The position numbers and the translations under genes were made by a program. From JAABTL01 sp964465355 (lineage in GTDB: Bacteria; Deinococcota; Deinococci; Deinococcales; Trueperaceae), in assembly GCA_964465355.1 (NCBI GenBank), contig CAYXJZ010000001.1, positions 66,419-130,418 of the forward strand: 64,000 bases of DNA. The letters are read 5' to 3'. Positions 16,167 through 24,404 of the stretch are shown one piece after another (position 1 is the first letter of the stretch; the number at the start of each line of letters is the position of its first letter). The notes under the pieces were generated by a model that saw only the letters and a list, made by a program, of their open reading frames with translations, was not told the DNA's origin and did not search any database.

Positions 16167-16258
16167 CAAGCGAACATTACCGCCACGGCGCCTCACCAAC
16201 ATGACCGAGAAGTCGCGCTTCCCACGCAGCCATCACCTCGGACGGGTAGCGTATGGAC

Positions 16259-16885
16259 ATGCCCATGGAGCGACCCGTTCTACCTGCTGAGCCCATGCTC
16301 CGCGACGGCGGCTCCTACCGCGACCAACGCTTCGATGGCATCCAGCTCTCCGGCACCCTGCGTGGGGCGGTCTTCCATGACTGCGTCTTCGAGGCCGGGA
16401 AGCTGCGCGAACTGCGCATGGAGGGCTGCCGTTTCGTCGACAGCGATTTCCTCGGCTGCGACCTCAGCCTGATCTCGGTCAAGGACTGCATCTTCCAAGG
16501 CGTGACCATCGAGCACTGCGAGGTGTTGGGGGTGGACTGGTCCGTGGCCAAGGGGGACCTGCTGCACCCCTTCGAGGTGGACTTCAAGGCCTCTGCGATG
16601 GGCCTCACCACCTTCGAGCGCATGGTGCTGCGGGGGCGACGCTTCGAGGGCTGTCAACTGCACGAGGCCCGCTTCTCCGGCTGCGACCTGCGCGACACGC
16701 GCTTCCGCGGCAGCGACTTGGCCGGCTGCCTCTTCGAGGACTGCGACCTAGGCGGCGCCGATCTGCGCAAGGCGACGGGCTACCGACTGGACCTCAGGCG
16801 CAACAAGGTGCATGGCCTGCGGGTCCTGGCTGCCGAGGCGCCGGGCCTGCTGGACGGCTGGGGCATCCAGATCGACGAGGCCTGA
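16259..16885 (+). CDS. pentapeptide-repeat protein
   Basis: A 208-residue protein made largely of pentapeptide repeats of the A(D/N)LXX type. Examples are GAVFHDCVFEAGKLRELRME, FVDSDFLGCDLSL, and ARFSGCDLRDTRFRGSDLAG followed by CLFEDCDLGGADLRKA. Such proteins form a right-handed square beta-helix. Some (Qnr, McbG) protect DNA gyrase, and the size fits that group. Without matching loops the role remains open. I prefer the ATG at 16259 because TAGCGT lies six bases before it; an ATG at 16253 also fits the frame but would touch the -10 box. Confidence 0.85.
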   Translation: MPMERPVLPAEPMLRDGGSYRDQRFDGIQLSGTLRGAVFHDCVFEAGKLRELRMEGCRFVDSDFLGCDLSLISVKDCIFQGVTIEHCEVLGVDWSVAKGDLLHPFEVDFKASAMGLTTFERMVLRGRRFEGCQLHEARFSGCDLRDTRFRGSDLAGCLFEDCDLGGADLRKATGYRLDLRRNKVHGLRVLAAEAPGLLDGWGIQIDEA

Positions 16886-16902
16886 GGGCGGTCCGAGCCT
16901 GC

Positions 16903-17703
16903 TCAAACCGGCGCCAGCCGCACCACGTCACCGATGCGCAAGCCGCCAAGGGACCTGCTGGCGTCACCGCCGCGAAGGAAAAGCTCCACCCAGCGGATGG
17001 CCGCGCCGCTGTCCGCCACCACGTAGCCGGATGAACCGGGCGCCACCGCCAGTTCGCCCTCCGCCACGGCGAAGCTGCCGTCGGCCAGCCTGCCCGTCCT
17101 GCTGAGCTCGCCCACCGAGACCCGCAGCGCCTCGCCCGCCATCAGACCAGGCGGCAAGGCCCCCCAGCGCCAGGTTGTCTTGACGTTCCCGAAGCCATCG
17201 ACGTAGGCCACCCTGCCTTCCGGCACCGGAGGGAGCAAGGCCTTGGCGATGGGCGGTCCAAGCAGCTCACGCTCACCGCCGAGCAGCCGGGCGATGGCAT
17301 CGGGGAACAGGTCGCGGGAGCGGAACTGCGACCCGGCGGTGGGCCAGGCCAAGGGACGCAACTCCACCGCCGCCTCGGCCAGGAAGCTGAAGGACTCGCC
17401 GGCGTCCACGCCGACGACCTGGGCACCGCTGGGCAGCCGCGCCCACAGCAGGCGCTCGCCGTCGTTGTCGCGCCGCGCAGCGGGGTCGTCGCGCCGAGGC
17501 GCCACGTTGACGAAGACCAGCGTCTCCTCCGGCGCCTCGGCAGCCGCCAGCTGCGCCGCCACGAAGCCGGCGGCCAGGGTGGCGAAGGCTGGCACCGGCG
17601 TGCTCACCACGGTAGCCCTTGGGAAGCGGCACAGCAGGCGTTGGGTCACCTCGGCGAAGGCCAGGTCCTGCGGACCGAAGTCGGCGATCAGGTGGATGAG
17701 CAC
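16903..17703 (-). CDS. divergent SAM hydrolase/halogenase-family (DUF62) protein
   Basis: A 266-residue protein related to SAM hydroxide adenosyltransferases and the SAM-dependent chlorinase/fluorinase. The N-terminal LIADFGPQD, the segment SRDLFPDAIARLLGG and DGFGNVKTTW match family landmarks (TDFG-D, HGRDxFAP, DxFGN). The usual VVDPGVG is replaced by FVNVAPRRDD, and the family His of HGRD reads Arg in FRSRD. The classical hydrolase residues therefore appear lost. A C-terminal beta-barrel ends in GGLRIGDVVRLAPV. The GTG at 17703 is six bases after TAGCCT; an in-frame GTG at 17709 is also possible. Confidence 0.7.
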   Translation of the reverse strand: MLIHLIADFGPQDLAFAEVTQRLLCRFPRATVVSTPVPAFATLAAGFVAAQLAAAEAPEETLVFVNVAPRRDDPAARRDNDGERLLWARLPSGAQVVGVDAGESFSFLAEAAVELRPLAWPTAGSQFRSRDLFPDAIARLLGGERELLGPPIAKALLPPVPEGRVAYVDGFGNVKTTWRWGALPPGLMAGEALRVSVGELSRTGRLADGSFAVAEGELAVAPGSSGYVVADSGAAIRWVELFLRGGDASRSLGGLRIGDVVRLAPV

Positions 17704-17774
17704 GGGCACAGGCTACGACGATGGTTGCTGCAGAGGGGCGGGCTCGCTCGCTCGAGGCGGGTGCCTACCCGAGC

Positions 17775-18467
17775 TCAACGGGGCTGTCTGGCTCGCTTCA
17801 CGGCCGCCAGCAGCTCGGCACAGTCGGCGCTGAGCTGCGCCAGGCGCTCCGCCGTCTGCTGCCCCCTCGGCACCAGGGAACTGCCGAGCCCCACCACCTT
17901 GGCACCGGCGAGGATCCAGCGGCTCACCTCGTCTGCCGTGGCGGCAATGCCGCCGGTGACCATCAACCGGCTGCCGCGCAGCGGACCGAGCAACTGCTTG
18001 ACGAAGCCGGGACCGAGGTCGGCGGCCGGGAAGAGCTTGACCAGCCCAGCCCCGAAGGAGCGGGCGCGCCACAGCTCGGTGGGTGTGGCCGCCCCTGGGA
18101 CGAAGGCCACCCCCCTCTCGCGACACCATGCACCGGCCTCCTCGGCAGCCACCGGGCTCACCACGAAGTCGGCGCCTGCTTCCACGAAGCTGCGGGCGGT
18201 GGCCGCATCGAAGACCGTGCCGATGCCGAGCAGCAAGCCAGGCAGTCGCCCCGATGCGTAGCCGCGCAACTGGACGAAGACCTCCATGGCGCGCTCGGAG
18301 CGGTGGGTGAACTCGAAGACCCGAAGGCCGCCGTCGTAGCAGGCCTGAAGGACCTTGGCCGCCGCATCGGCGTCCACGTCGTCGTGCACGGCCACCAGAC
18401 CTTGGTCGACGAGCAGCCCTTCCACCTCCTGCGGTGATGGGGGTGTATGGGCGCCGCTGACGGACAT
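17775..18467 (-). CDS. eda: KDPG/KHG-type aldolase
   Basis: A 230-residue class I aldolase of the 2-keto-3-deoxy-6-phosphogluconate / 4-hydroxy-2-oxoglutarate family. It cleaves a 2-keto-3-deoxy acid (phosphate) to pyruvate and an aldehyde. Landmarks are GLRVFEFTHRSERAMEVF (Glu of the active site), LLLGIGTVFDAATARSFVEA, FVVSPV, FVPGAATPTEL, and LVKLFPAADLGPGFVK with the Schiff-base Lys in VKLFPA. SRLMVTGGIAATADEVSRW follows. The ATG at 18467 is seven bases after TAGAGT. An upstream open frame on the same strand is low-quality Arg-rich sequence and was not used. No other Entner-Doudoroff gene is adjacent. Confidence 0.9.
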   Translation of the reverse strand: MSVSGAHTPPSPQEVEGLLVDQGLVAVHDDVDADAAAKVLQACYDGGLRVFEFTHRSERAMEVFVQLRGYASGRLPGLLLGIGTVFDAATARSFVEAGADFVVSPVAAEEAGAWCRERGVAFVPGAATPTELWRARSFGAGLVKLFPAADLGPGFVKQLLGPLRGSRLMVTGGIAATADEVSRWILAGAKVVGLGSSLVPRGQQTAERLAQLSADCAELLAAVKRARQPR

Positions 18468-18507
18468 GGCGGCGACTCTAGCACGCGTCCCTACGGGCCG
18501 GCGCCGG

Positions 18508-19821
18508 CTATGGCCTGGCGTCCCACACGGCCTTCCCCGCCACCCATGTGCTCTCAACCGACTCCTCACGGGCCATGGTGAGCGCCAAGGCCAGGCGTTG
18601 CTCCGCGCCCTCCGCCTCGGCCCAGGCAGCCGCCAGCGTGGAGCCGTGTGGTGGGCGCAGCACCACCAGGTCCGCTTCCTTGCCCGGCAGCAGGTCACCC
18701 ACCGATCCGGCAAGGCCTAGGGCGGCGGCACCAGAGGCCGTCGCCAGCCACAGCAGCTGTGCGGGGCCAAGCGCCACCCCGGCGTCGGCCAGCAGCATCT
18801 GCCCCTGGTAGGCGGCGGTGGCCTCCTTGAGGATGGACAGGCCCGTGCCTGCGCCGACGTCACTGCCAAGCGCCAGCCGCACGCCGGCCGCCAGGTGGCG
18901 CGCCATGGGGAACAGGCCGGAGCCGAGGAAGTGGTTGCTGCTCGGGCAGTGGGCCACGCAGGCGCCTGCTGCCGCCAAGCGTAGCAGCTCGTCGTCGGAT
19001 GGATGGACGTCGTGGGCGAAGACGCTGCGCCGGCCCACCATGCCGAAGGCCTCGTAGGTGGCCAGGTAGTCCTTGGCTGCAGGGAAACGTCGGCGCACCG
19101 CCTCGATCTCCTCCCGGTTCTCGTTGAGGTGGGAAGTGACCCACAGGCCTTCCTGGCCCTTGACCACCGCTTCACAGGCCTGCAGCAGGCCCTCGCTGCA
19201 TGACAAGGAGAAGCGTGGCGTGACGGCGTACCTGAGGCGTCCCCTGCCGTGCCAGCGCCTGGCGAGGAAGCTGGCCTCCTCGAAGGCGGCCTCCGGCGTG
19301 GTGTGCAGTTCGGGCCGCAGCGCGCGGTCGGCCACGTTGAGCCCAGCCGTGACGCGCAGACCGCTGGCCTCCGCCTCGGCGAAGAAGGCCTCCATGGCTA
19401 CGGCGAAGTGCGCACCGAAGACCATGGCGCTGGTGGTGCCGTTGCGCGCAAGCAGCCGAAGGAAGGTGCGCGCCTGCTCCCTGGCGAAGACGGCCTCTTC
19501 GAAACGCACCTCGAAGGGCAGCGCGCGCTCCTCCAGCCAGCGCAGCAGACCGAGGCCCATGGCGCCGATGACGGGCAGCTGCGGGTAGTGCACGTGGGCG
19601 TCGACCAGGCCGGGCAGCAGCAGGGCGCCACTGCGGTCGTCGACGTGTGCCAGCTGATGACGGGCGCGCACCTCGGTCCAGCCGCCCAGGTCGGCGATGC
19701 GGCCGTCCTCGCCCACCAGCAGGCCGGCGTCGTCCCAGACCTGCATGGCCGCCCGGCCGCGGGCCGAGAAGGGGTCATCTGGCACGTGGGCGAGGGAGCC
19801 GCGCAGCAGGACCGGGCTCAT
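18508..19821 (-). CDS. guaD: guanine deaminase-like amidohydrolase
   Basis: A 437-residue metal-dependent amidohydrolase best matching guanine deaminase, which converts guanine to xanthine. Metal and substrate motifs in order are LLPGLVDAHVHYPQLPVIGA (the HVHYPQ form is typical of GuaD), WVTSHLNENREEI, VFAHDVHPSDDEL with the metal His, CPSSNHFLGSGLFP, and ALGSDVGAGTGLSIL with the catalytic Asp. The C-terminal sandwich DLLPGKEADLVVLRPP follows. Its ATG overlaps the stop of the adenine deaminase gene by four bases, so both purine deaminases are translationally coupled in a salvage/catabolic pair. Confidence 0.87.
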   Translation of the reverse strand: MSPVLLRGSLAHVPDDPFSARGRAAMQVWDDAGLLVGEDGRIADLGGWTEVRARHQLAHVDDRSGALLLPGLVDAHVHYPQLPVIGAMGLGLLRWLEERALPFEVRFEEAVFAREQARTFLRLLARNGTTSAMVFGAHFAVAMEAFFAEAEASGLRVTAGLNVADRALRPELHTTPEAAFEEASFLARRWHGRGRLRYAVTPRFSLSCSEGLLQACEAVVKGQEGLWVTSHLNENREEIEAVRRRFPAAKDYLATYEAFGMVGRRSVFAHDVHPSDDELLRLAAAGACVAHCPSSNHFLGSGLFPMARHLAAGVRLALGSDVGAGTGLSILKEATAAYQGQMLLADAGVALGPAQLLWLATASGAAALGLAGSVGDLLPGKEADLVVLRPPHGSTLAAAWAEAEGAEQRLALALTMAREESVESTWVAGKAVWDARP

Positions 19822-21614
19822 GCTTCGAGCGGCAGCAGCCGCGCCGTCAGCACGTCAACCAGGCCGTGGTCGGTGAGCCGCAGGGCGGGGATCACCGCGA
19901 GGCCGAGGAAGGAGAGGGTCATCAGGTCAGCCGCACCGCTGCCGCCGAGCGCGCGCACCGCCGCATCGACGGCGCCCATCTGCGCCACCACCACCTGCAC
20001 GGGCGCGTCGCTGACCAGGCCGGCCAGCGGCAGGGGCACCTCCGCCACCACGGCGTCGCCGTCGTCCACCACGAAGCCGCCGCCGAGCTCCGCCACCCTG
20101 AGCGCCGCCCGCTCCATGGCCGCGTCGTCGGCGCCGACCACCATGAGGTTGTGGTGGTCGTGGCCGACGCTGCTGGCCAGCGCGCCGCAGCGCAGGCCAA
20201 GACCATGCACCAGGCCGAGGCCCACCCCGTCGCCGCGCCCATGGCGGTGCACGCAGGCCAGCTTGAGCAGGTCGCGGTCCGGGTCGGCCACTACCTGGCC
20301 GGCCCGCAGCGTCGGCGCCATGCGCAAGGCCTCGGTGACCACCTGGCCAGGCACCGGGCGCAGCACCCTGACCTGCACACCGGGAGCGGGGGCGGGGATG
20401 GCGAAGCGACCGGCCAGCGGCGGCAGCCGCACGCTGCCGCGCATACGCCCGGCGGCCGGGTGCTGCGCTGCTCGCTCGGCCGCCGAGCGCAGGCCCGCCT
20501 CGGCCTCCTCGGTCAACGCGCCGCCTTCGGCCACCCAGCGGCCGGCCTTGAGCACCCGGTCGACCCGGAAGTCCGCCAGGTCGCCGATGACCAGCAGGTC
20601 GGCCAGGTAGCCGGCCCCGACGGCGCCGCGACGGGGCAGCCGGTAGTGGCGAGCCACGTTCCATGAGGCGCAGCGCAGGGCGTAGACGGGGTCGACGCCC
20701 GCCTGGATGGCGCGTCGCACCAGCACGTCGACCGCACCCTCGCTCAGCAGGTCGTTGGGCAGCCGATCGTCGGTGACGAAGCCGACCCGGTCGGCGTGCT
20801 GCGGCACCACCAGCGGCAGCAGGGCGTCCAGGTCACGGGTGACCGAGCCCTCGCGCACCATGAGGAACAGGCCGTTGGCCAGTTTGCGCCTGCCCTCCTC
20901 CAACGTGGTGCTCTCGTGGTCGGAGCCGATGCCGGCCGCCACGTAGGCCTGCAGGTCGCGGCCGCCGAGGCCAGGCGCGTGGCCCTCCACCGACTTGCGC
21001 CAGCGCTCGCCCGCGCGCACCTTGTCCAACTGCGCCGCCTCGCCCGCCACCGTCTCGGGGAAGCTCATCAGCTCGGCCAGGCCCACCACCCGCGGGTGGG
21101 CCAGCAGCGCCTCGATCTCCTCCGGCCCAAGCTCGGCCCCTGCGGTCTCCAGACGGGTGGCGGGCACACAAGACGGCACCGTGGCCCACAGGTCGAAGGG
21201 CAGGTCGTCGGCGAAGTCCAGCCACCAGCGCAGCCCGTCGAGGCCGCAGACGTTGGCCACCTCGTGGGGATCGGTGACCACGCCGACCACCCCACGCGGC
21301 AGCACGGCGGCAGCGTAGGCGGCCGGCGCCAGCAGGGACGACTCGATGTGCACGTGCCCGTCGATGAGGCCAGGTGCGAGGTGGGCGCCGCCCAGGTCGA
21401 TCTCTTGCATGGCCGGCGGTCCGTCGCGATCGTCAGGCTGCAGCAGGGCGGCCACGAAGCGACCGTGCACCAGCACGTCGACGACCGCCACGCTGCCGTC
21501 GAAGACGTTGAGCAGGCGTCCGCCGCTCAGCCGTAGGTCGGCCGGCCTTCGACCGGCTGCCGCGGCGACCAGCTCCTGCAGCTCGAGGGCGGTGGGAAGA
21601 TCGCTGGCTTCCAT
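19818..21614 (-). CDS. ade: adenine deaminase
   Basis: A 598-residue adenine deaminase (adenine to hypoxanthine plus ammonia), a binuclear-metal amidohydrolase. The family motifs are clear: LAPGLIDGHVHIESSLLAP, VVTDPHEVANVCGLDGL, VPSCVPATRLETAGAEL, VGLAELMSFPETV, SVEGHAPGLGGRDLQAY, and DHESTTLEEGRRKLANG. GFVTDDRLPNDLLSEGAVDV and a NVARHYRLPRRGAVGAGYLADLL-type region follow; the C-terminal domain includes GHDHHNLMVVGADDAAM. The ATG at 21614 lies five bases after TAGGCT, suggesting a leaderless mRNA. It is the first gene of the ade-guaD operon. Confidence 0.95.
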   Translation of the reverse strand: MEASDLPTALELQELVAAAAGRRPADLRLSGGRLLNVFDGSVAVVDVLVHGRFVAALLQPDDRDGPPAMQEIDLGGAHLAPGLIDGHVHIESSLLAPAAYAAAVLPRGVVGVVTDPHEVANVCGLDGLRWWLDFADDLPFDLWATVPSCVPATRLETAGAELGPEEIEALLAHPRVVGLAELMSFPETVAGEAAQLDKVRAGERWRKSVEGHAPGLGGRDLQAYVAAGIGSDHESTTLEEGRRKLANGLFLMVREGSVTRDLDALLPLVVPQHADRVGFVTDDRLPNDLLSEGAVDVLVRRAIQAGVDPVYALRCASWNVARHYRLPRRGAVGAGYLADLLVIGDLADFRVDRVLKAGRWVAEGGALTEEAEAGLRSAAERAAQHPAAGRMRGSVRLPPLAGRFAIPAPAPGVQVRVLRPVPGQVVTEALRMAPTLRAGQVVADPDRDLLKLACVHRHGRGDGVGLGLVHGLGLRCGALASSVGHDHHNLMVVGADDAAMERAALRVAELGGGFVVDDGDAVVAEVPLPLAGLVSDAPVQVVVAQMGAVDAAVRALGGSGAADLMTLSFLGLAVIPALRLTDHGLVDVLTARLLPLEA

Positions 21615-21695
21615 GGCCCAGCCTACCGGTCAGCCCGGCCATCCGTTCTGCCGAGGTGAGGTTCCCGTCAGGCCATGGCCGCTAGGCTGAGGCCG

Positions 21696-22103
21696 ATGGA
21701 CCGCAAGCCAAGCATCCTGGTCGTGGACGACCACGACGCCCACCGGCACCTGATGCGGCTCACGCTCAGCGCCAAGGGCTTCGCCGTCGAGATCGCCTGC
21801 GACGGCCATGAGGCACTGGCCCACCTGCGCGAGCACACCCCAGACGCCTTGCTGTTCGACGTGCACATGCCTGGGATGACCGGCCTCGAGCTGGCGCGCC
21901 AGGCGAGGGGGCTGCGCCGGGAGCTGCGCCACGTGCCTATCTTCTTCATGACGGCCCTCGCCACCGACGAGGTGCGCCGTGAGGCGGACGCCGTCGGCGC
22001 CGCCCGCCTGCTGCACAAGCCTGTGTCGGACAAGGAACTGAGAAGCGCCCTCGATCGATGGCTCGATCAGGGCGCTTCCTCGGGCGAGGGGGACGGGCGC
22101 TAG
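21696..22103 (+). CDS. single-domain response regulator receiver protein
   Basis: A 135-residue CheY-like receiver with no output domain. The acidic pair is in ILVVDDHDAHRHLMR, the phospho-acceptor Asp in LLFDVHMPGMTGLEL, the conserved Thr in FFMTALATDE and the Lys in LLHKPVSDKEL. A cognate histidine kinase is not in the window. The ATG at 21696 lies seven bases after TAGGCT, matching a leaderless mRNA; the upstream in-frame codons overlap that box. The 3' end overlaps the convergent nfuA-like gene by four bases. Confidence 0.92.
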   Translation: MDRKPSILVVDDHDAHRHLMRLTLSAKGFAVEIACDGHEALAHLREHTPDALLFDVHMPGMTGLELARQARGLRRELRHVPIFFMTALATDEVRREADAVGAARLLHKPVSDKELRSALDRWLDQGASSGEGDGR

Positions 22104-22684
22104 GCGATGGGCGACTCGGCCTGCGAGGCGTCGCGCGCGTAGTAAGGGTTCTCGCCAGCCTCGTGATCGGTGGCGTCACGCACCACCTTGATCTCGGGCA
22201 CCGCCTCCTTGATCATGCGTTCGATCCCCTGCTTGAGGGTGAGGTCGGCCGCCCCGCAGCCTTGACAGCCCCCATGCAGCTGGATGACGGCCGTCGCGTC
22301 GTCCACCCGCACCAAGGACACGCTGCCGCCATGGCTGGCGACGCCGGGGTTCACCTGCAGGTCGAGCACGTCCTGGACCCGTTGGGCCAGCGGCTGGTCC
22401 CAACTCGGAGACGGGAAGAAGACGCGGAAGCCTGACTGCATGACGCCGTCGACGAAGTCGACCGTGGCGCCGGCCAAGTGTCGGACGGTGAGGGGATCGA
22501 GGTAGACCTCGAAGCCATCACCGGCCATGACCTTGTCGTGCTCGTGACGATCGCTTGGCTTGACCAGCCACAGCTTGTGCTCCTGGCGGGTGCCAGCCAC
22601 CCGCAGGGCGCTGACGCCCTGGTCGCGTTGCTTGTCCAGGAAGGCGCGCACGCGCTCGCTGGCGGTGGGGGTGAAGGTCAGCAT
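22100..22684 (-). CDS. nfuA: NfuA-type iron-sulphur cluster carrier
   Basis: A 194-residue protein with an A-type-like N-terminal domain and a NifU C-terminal domain, the architecture of NfuA, which carries 4Fe-4S clusters to target enzymes. The N-terminal part has LTFTPTASERVRAFLDKQ and GFEVYLDPLTVRHLAGATVD. The C-terminal domain has LDLQVNPGVASHGGSVSL and the cluster-binding CxxC in HGGCQGCGAADLTLK. The degenerate A-type domain lacks the usual three cysteines, as in other NfuA proteins. ATG at 22684, six bases after TAGGCT. Confidence 0.92.
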   Translation of the reverse strand: MLTFTPTASERVRAFLDKQRDQGVSALRVAGTRQEHKLWLVKPSDRHEHDKVMAGDGFEVYLDPLTVRHLAGATVDFVDGVMQSGFRVFFPSPSWDQPLAQRVQDVLDLQVNPGVASHGGSVSLVRVDDATAVIQLHGGCQGCGAADLTLKQGIERMIKEAVPEIKVVRDATDHEAGENPYYARDASQAESPIA

Positions 22685-22715
22685 GCGCCTAGCCTACCGG
22701 TCGGGAGGGAGGCTG

Positions 22716-23399
22716 TCACAGCACTTGCATGACGTAGCCGTCGGTCGCCCGCTCGAGGCCGGCCAGGTCGGCGAGGTAGACGCCCCTTGTGCCTTGCAGG
22801 GCGCCCTCGCCGCGCAGCTCACCCAGGATGCGGGTGATGGTCACGCGCGAGCTGCCTGTGAGGTCGGCCAAGTCCTCGTGGGTGAGCGCCAGCGGCAGCT
22901 TGACCATGCCGTCCTCGGCATCGGCCGCCTGGCCGAACTGGCGTGCCAGCCGCAGGAAGGCGCGGGTGACGCGGGCGCCGACGGGCATCTCGGCCTCGTC
23001 GATCATCTCGCGCGAGCGGCGCAGTTGCCTGGCCATGGCCCGCACCACGTAGTCGCGCAGCTTGCGGTCGTTCATCGCCTGCTGCGGGTCGATGGGCGTG
23101 AGGCAGGCCTCGTGCACCGCCACCACCGTCTCGGCGTGGCGACCGCCGTCCAGCGCAGCCAGGCCGAGCACGTCGCCCGGACCATAGAGGTCGGCGATGC
23201 GGTCGCGGCCGAGGCTGGTTGGCACCACGGCCTTGAGGACACCGTAGTTAACGATGTAGAGGCTGGAAGCGTCCCGCTCGGACTCGTACAGCACACCGCC
23301 CGGCTCGAGGGTACGGGTGGGCAGGGCCAAGGCCTGAGGCACCACGTCGGGGGCCCGGCAGTCGCTGGGGGACGACAGGTTGTCGAAAGTGTTGAGCAT
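22716..23399 (-). CDS. Crp/Fnr-family transcriptional regulator
   Basis: A 227-residue regulator with an N-terminal cyclic-nucleotide-binding-type domain and a C-terminal winged helix. The effector domain includes LEPGGVLYESERDASSLYIV and ADLYGPGDVLGLAALDG, the loop that binds a nucleotide in Crp. The DNA-reading helix is in THEDLADLTGSSRVTITRIL. No N-terminal Cys cluster is present, so it is not an oxygen-sensing Fnr. A GAGAGGAC site precedes the ATG at 23399. An inverted repeat overlaps its likely -10 box, suggesting autoregulation. The ligand and target genes are unknown. Confidence 0.88.
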   Translation of the reverse strand: MLNTFDNLSSPSDCRAPDVVPQALALPTRTLEPGGVLYESERDASSLYIVNYGVLKAVVPTSLGRDRIADLYGPGDVLGLAALDGGRHAETVVAVHEACLTPIDPQQAMNDRKLRDYVVRAMARQLRRSREMIDEAEMPVGARVTRAFLRLARQFGQAADAEDGMVKLPLALTHEDLADLTGSSRVTITRILGELRGEGALQGTRGVYLADLAGLERATDGYVMQVL

Positions 23400-23709
23400 C
23401 GTCGCGTCCTCTCGTCGGCGAAGGGTGAGAAGGGGCAGGGGGTTCCGGCCGGCACGATCTGGGGTGGGGAGGCTCTGAGCACGGCGCCGCCCTTGGCGCC
23501 GCTGCCAGCCTCATGGCCAGGAACGCTATGGAAAACATAGCATGCCATCCTCGCCAGGTCTAGCCCCCCTTTCGCCATCCGTCGCGTGCCCGACAGGCAT
23601 TCTCACCTCTCACACATCTTTCATAGTCCGACGCTCAAGATTGGCTCCTGCACCACCTCGAACGCGGACTTGACATGAGAGGCTCCATGCCTCACCATCT
23701 AAGGTACCC
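23400..23709. other. divergent intergenic region crp-like / lexA
   Basis: About 310 bases with no gene. It contains the crp-like promoter with an overlapping inverted repeat (separate entry), and the lexA start region, where TAAGGT (23700-23705) lies four bases before the ATG. A perfect TTGACA at 23670-23675 is 24 bases from that box. Confidence 0.55.
23525..23541. promoter_or_regulatory. inverted repeat overlapping the crp-like gene -10 box
   Basis: GCTATG-GAAAA-CATAGC is a perfect six-base inverted repeat with a five-base spacer. On the minus strand it includes TATGTT (23539-23534), a good -10 box, with TAGACC 17 bases upstream. A protein bound here would block the promoter, so it is a likely repressor or autoregulatory site. 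Confidence 0.5.
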
Positions 23710-24327
23710 ATGCAGCCCCTCTCTCCGCAACAGGCCAGGGTCTTCGACCGTCTCCGCCAACACCACCGGCGCACCGGCACCTTGCCGGACCTCTCCGAGT
23801 TCGCCCGTGGGATGGGGATCACCTACGTCACCCTCAAGCAGCACCTCGAGGCCTTGGCCAAGAAGGGCCACCTCGTGTTCGAGAGCCGTGGCAGGGGGCG
23901 CTCACCGGTGGTCAGCCTGCCTTCGGCCCTCACCGGCGTGCCGGTGGTGGGTTCCATCCCCGCCGGCCCCTTGTCCGAGGCGGTGCTCGACGCCGAGGGC
24001 TACCTGCCTCTGCCCGGTCTCGACGAACGGCACTTCGCCCTGCGGGTGGACGGGGAGTCCATGGCCGACCTCATCCAACCGGGCGACCTCGTGCTGCTCG
24101 AGCGCACGGCCAACCAGCGAGACGGTGCCATCTGCGCCGTGCGTGTGGCCGAGGACGAGGTCACGCTCAAGTACCTGCACCGCCTGAGCCCCACGCGCTA
24201 CCTGCTGCGCGCGCACAACCCGCTCTACCCCGAGCGCGAGGTCGACGCGCGCGAGGTGCAGGTGGACGGCGTCTACCGCGGCCTGCTGCGCGGCGAGGCG
24301 GCTTCCGTGCTGCTGACCCAGCCCTGA
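23710..24327 (+). CDS. lexA: LexA-family SOS repressor/autoprotease
   Basis: A 205-residue LexA-type repressor. The N-terminal winged helix has LSPQQARVFDRLRQHHRRTG and YVTLKQHLEALAKKGHLV. The self-cleavage Ala-Gly is in GSIPAGPLSEA near residue 84. The catalytic Ser is in LRVDGESMADLIQPGD near 115 and the Lys in VTLKYLHRLSP near 153. RAHNPLYPE is also typical. It would repress DNA-damage genes and be cleaved when RecA filaments form. Nearby addA/addB-like genes are not obviously controlled by it, and I did not identify an SOS box. Confidence 0.93.
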   Translation: MQPLSPQQARVFDRLRQHHRRTGTLPDLSEFARGMGITYVTLKQHLEALAKKGHLVFESRGRGRSPVVSLPSALTGVPVVGSIPAGPLSEAVLDAEGYLPLPGLDERHFALRVDGESMADLIQPGDLVLLERTANQRDGAICAVRVAEDEVTLKYLHRLSPTRYLLRAHNPLYPEREVDAREVQVDGVYRGLLRGEAASVLLTQP

Positions 24328-24404
24328 CGAAGGCTTGACCGCTCAGGCCTAGGGTACGTGGGTGACCGCCGCAAGGTAGGCTGACGGTCACCTACGGAGG
24401 AACC

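Noticed and set aside
23670..23697. TTGACA upstream of lexA as the -35 box of its promoter
   Set aside because: It is 24 bases from the TAAGGT box before the ATG, too far for a normal promoter. It could serve another start that I cannot place.
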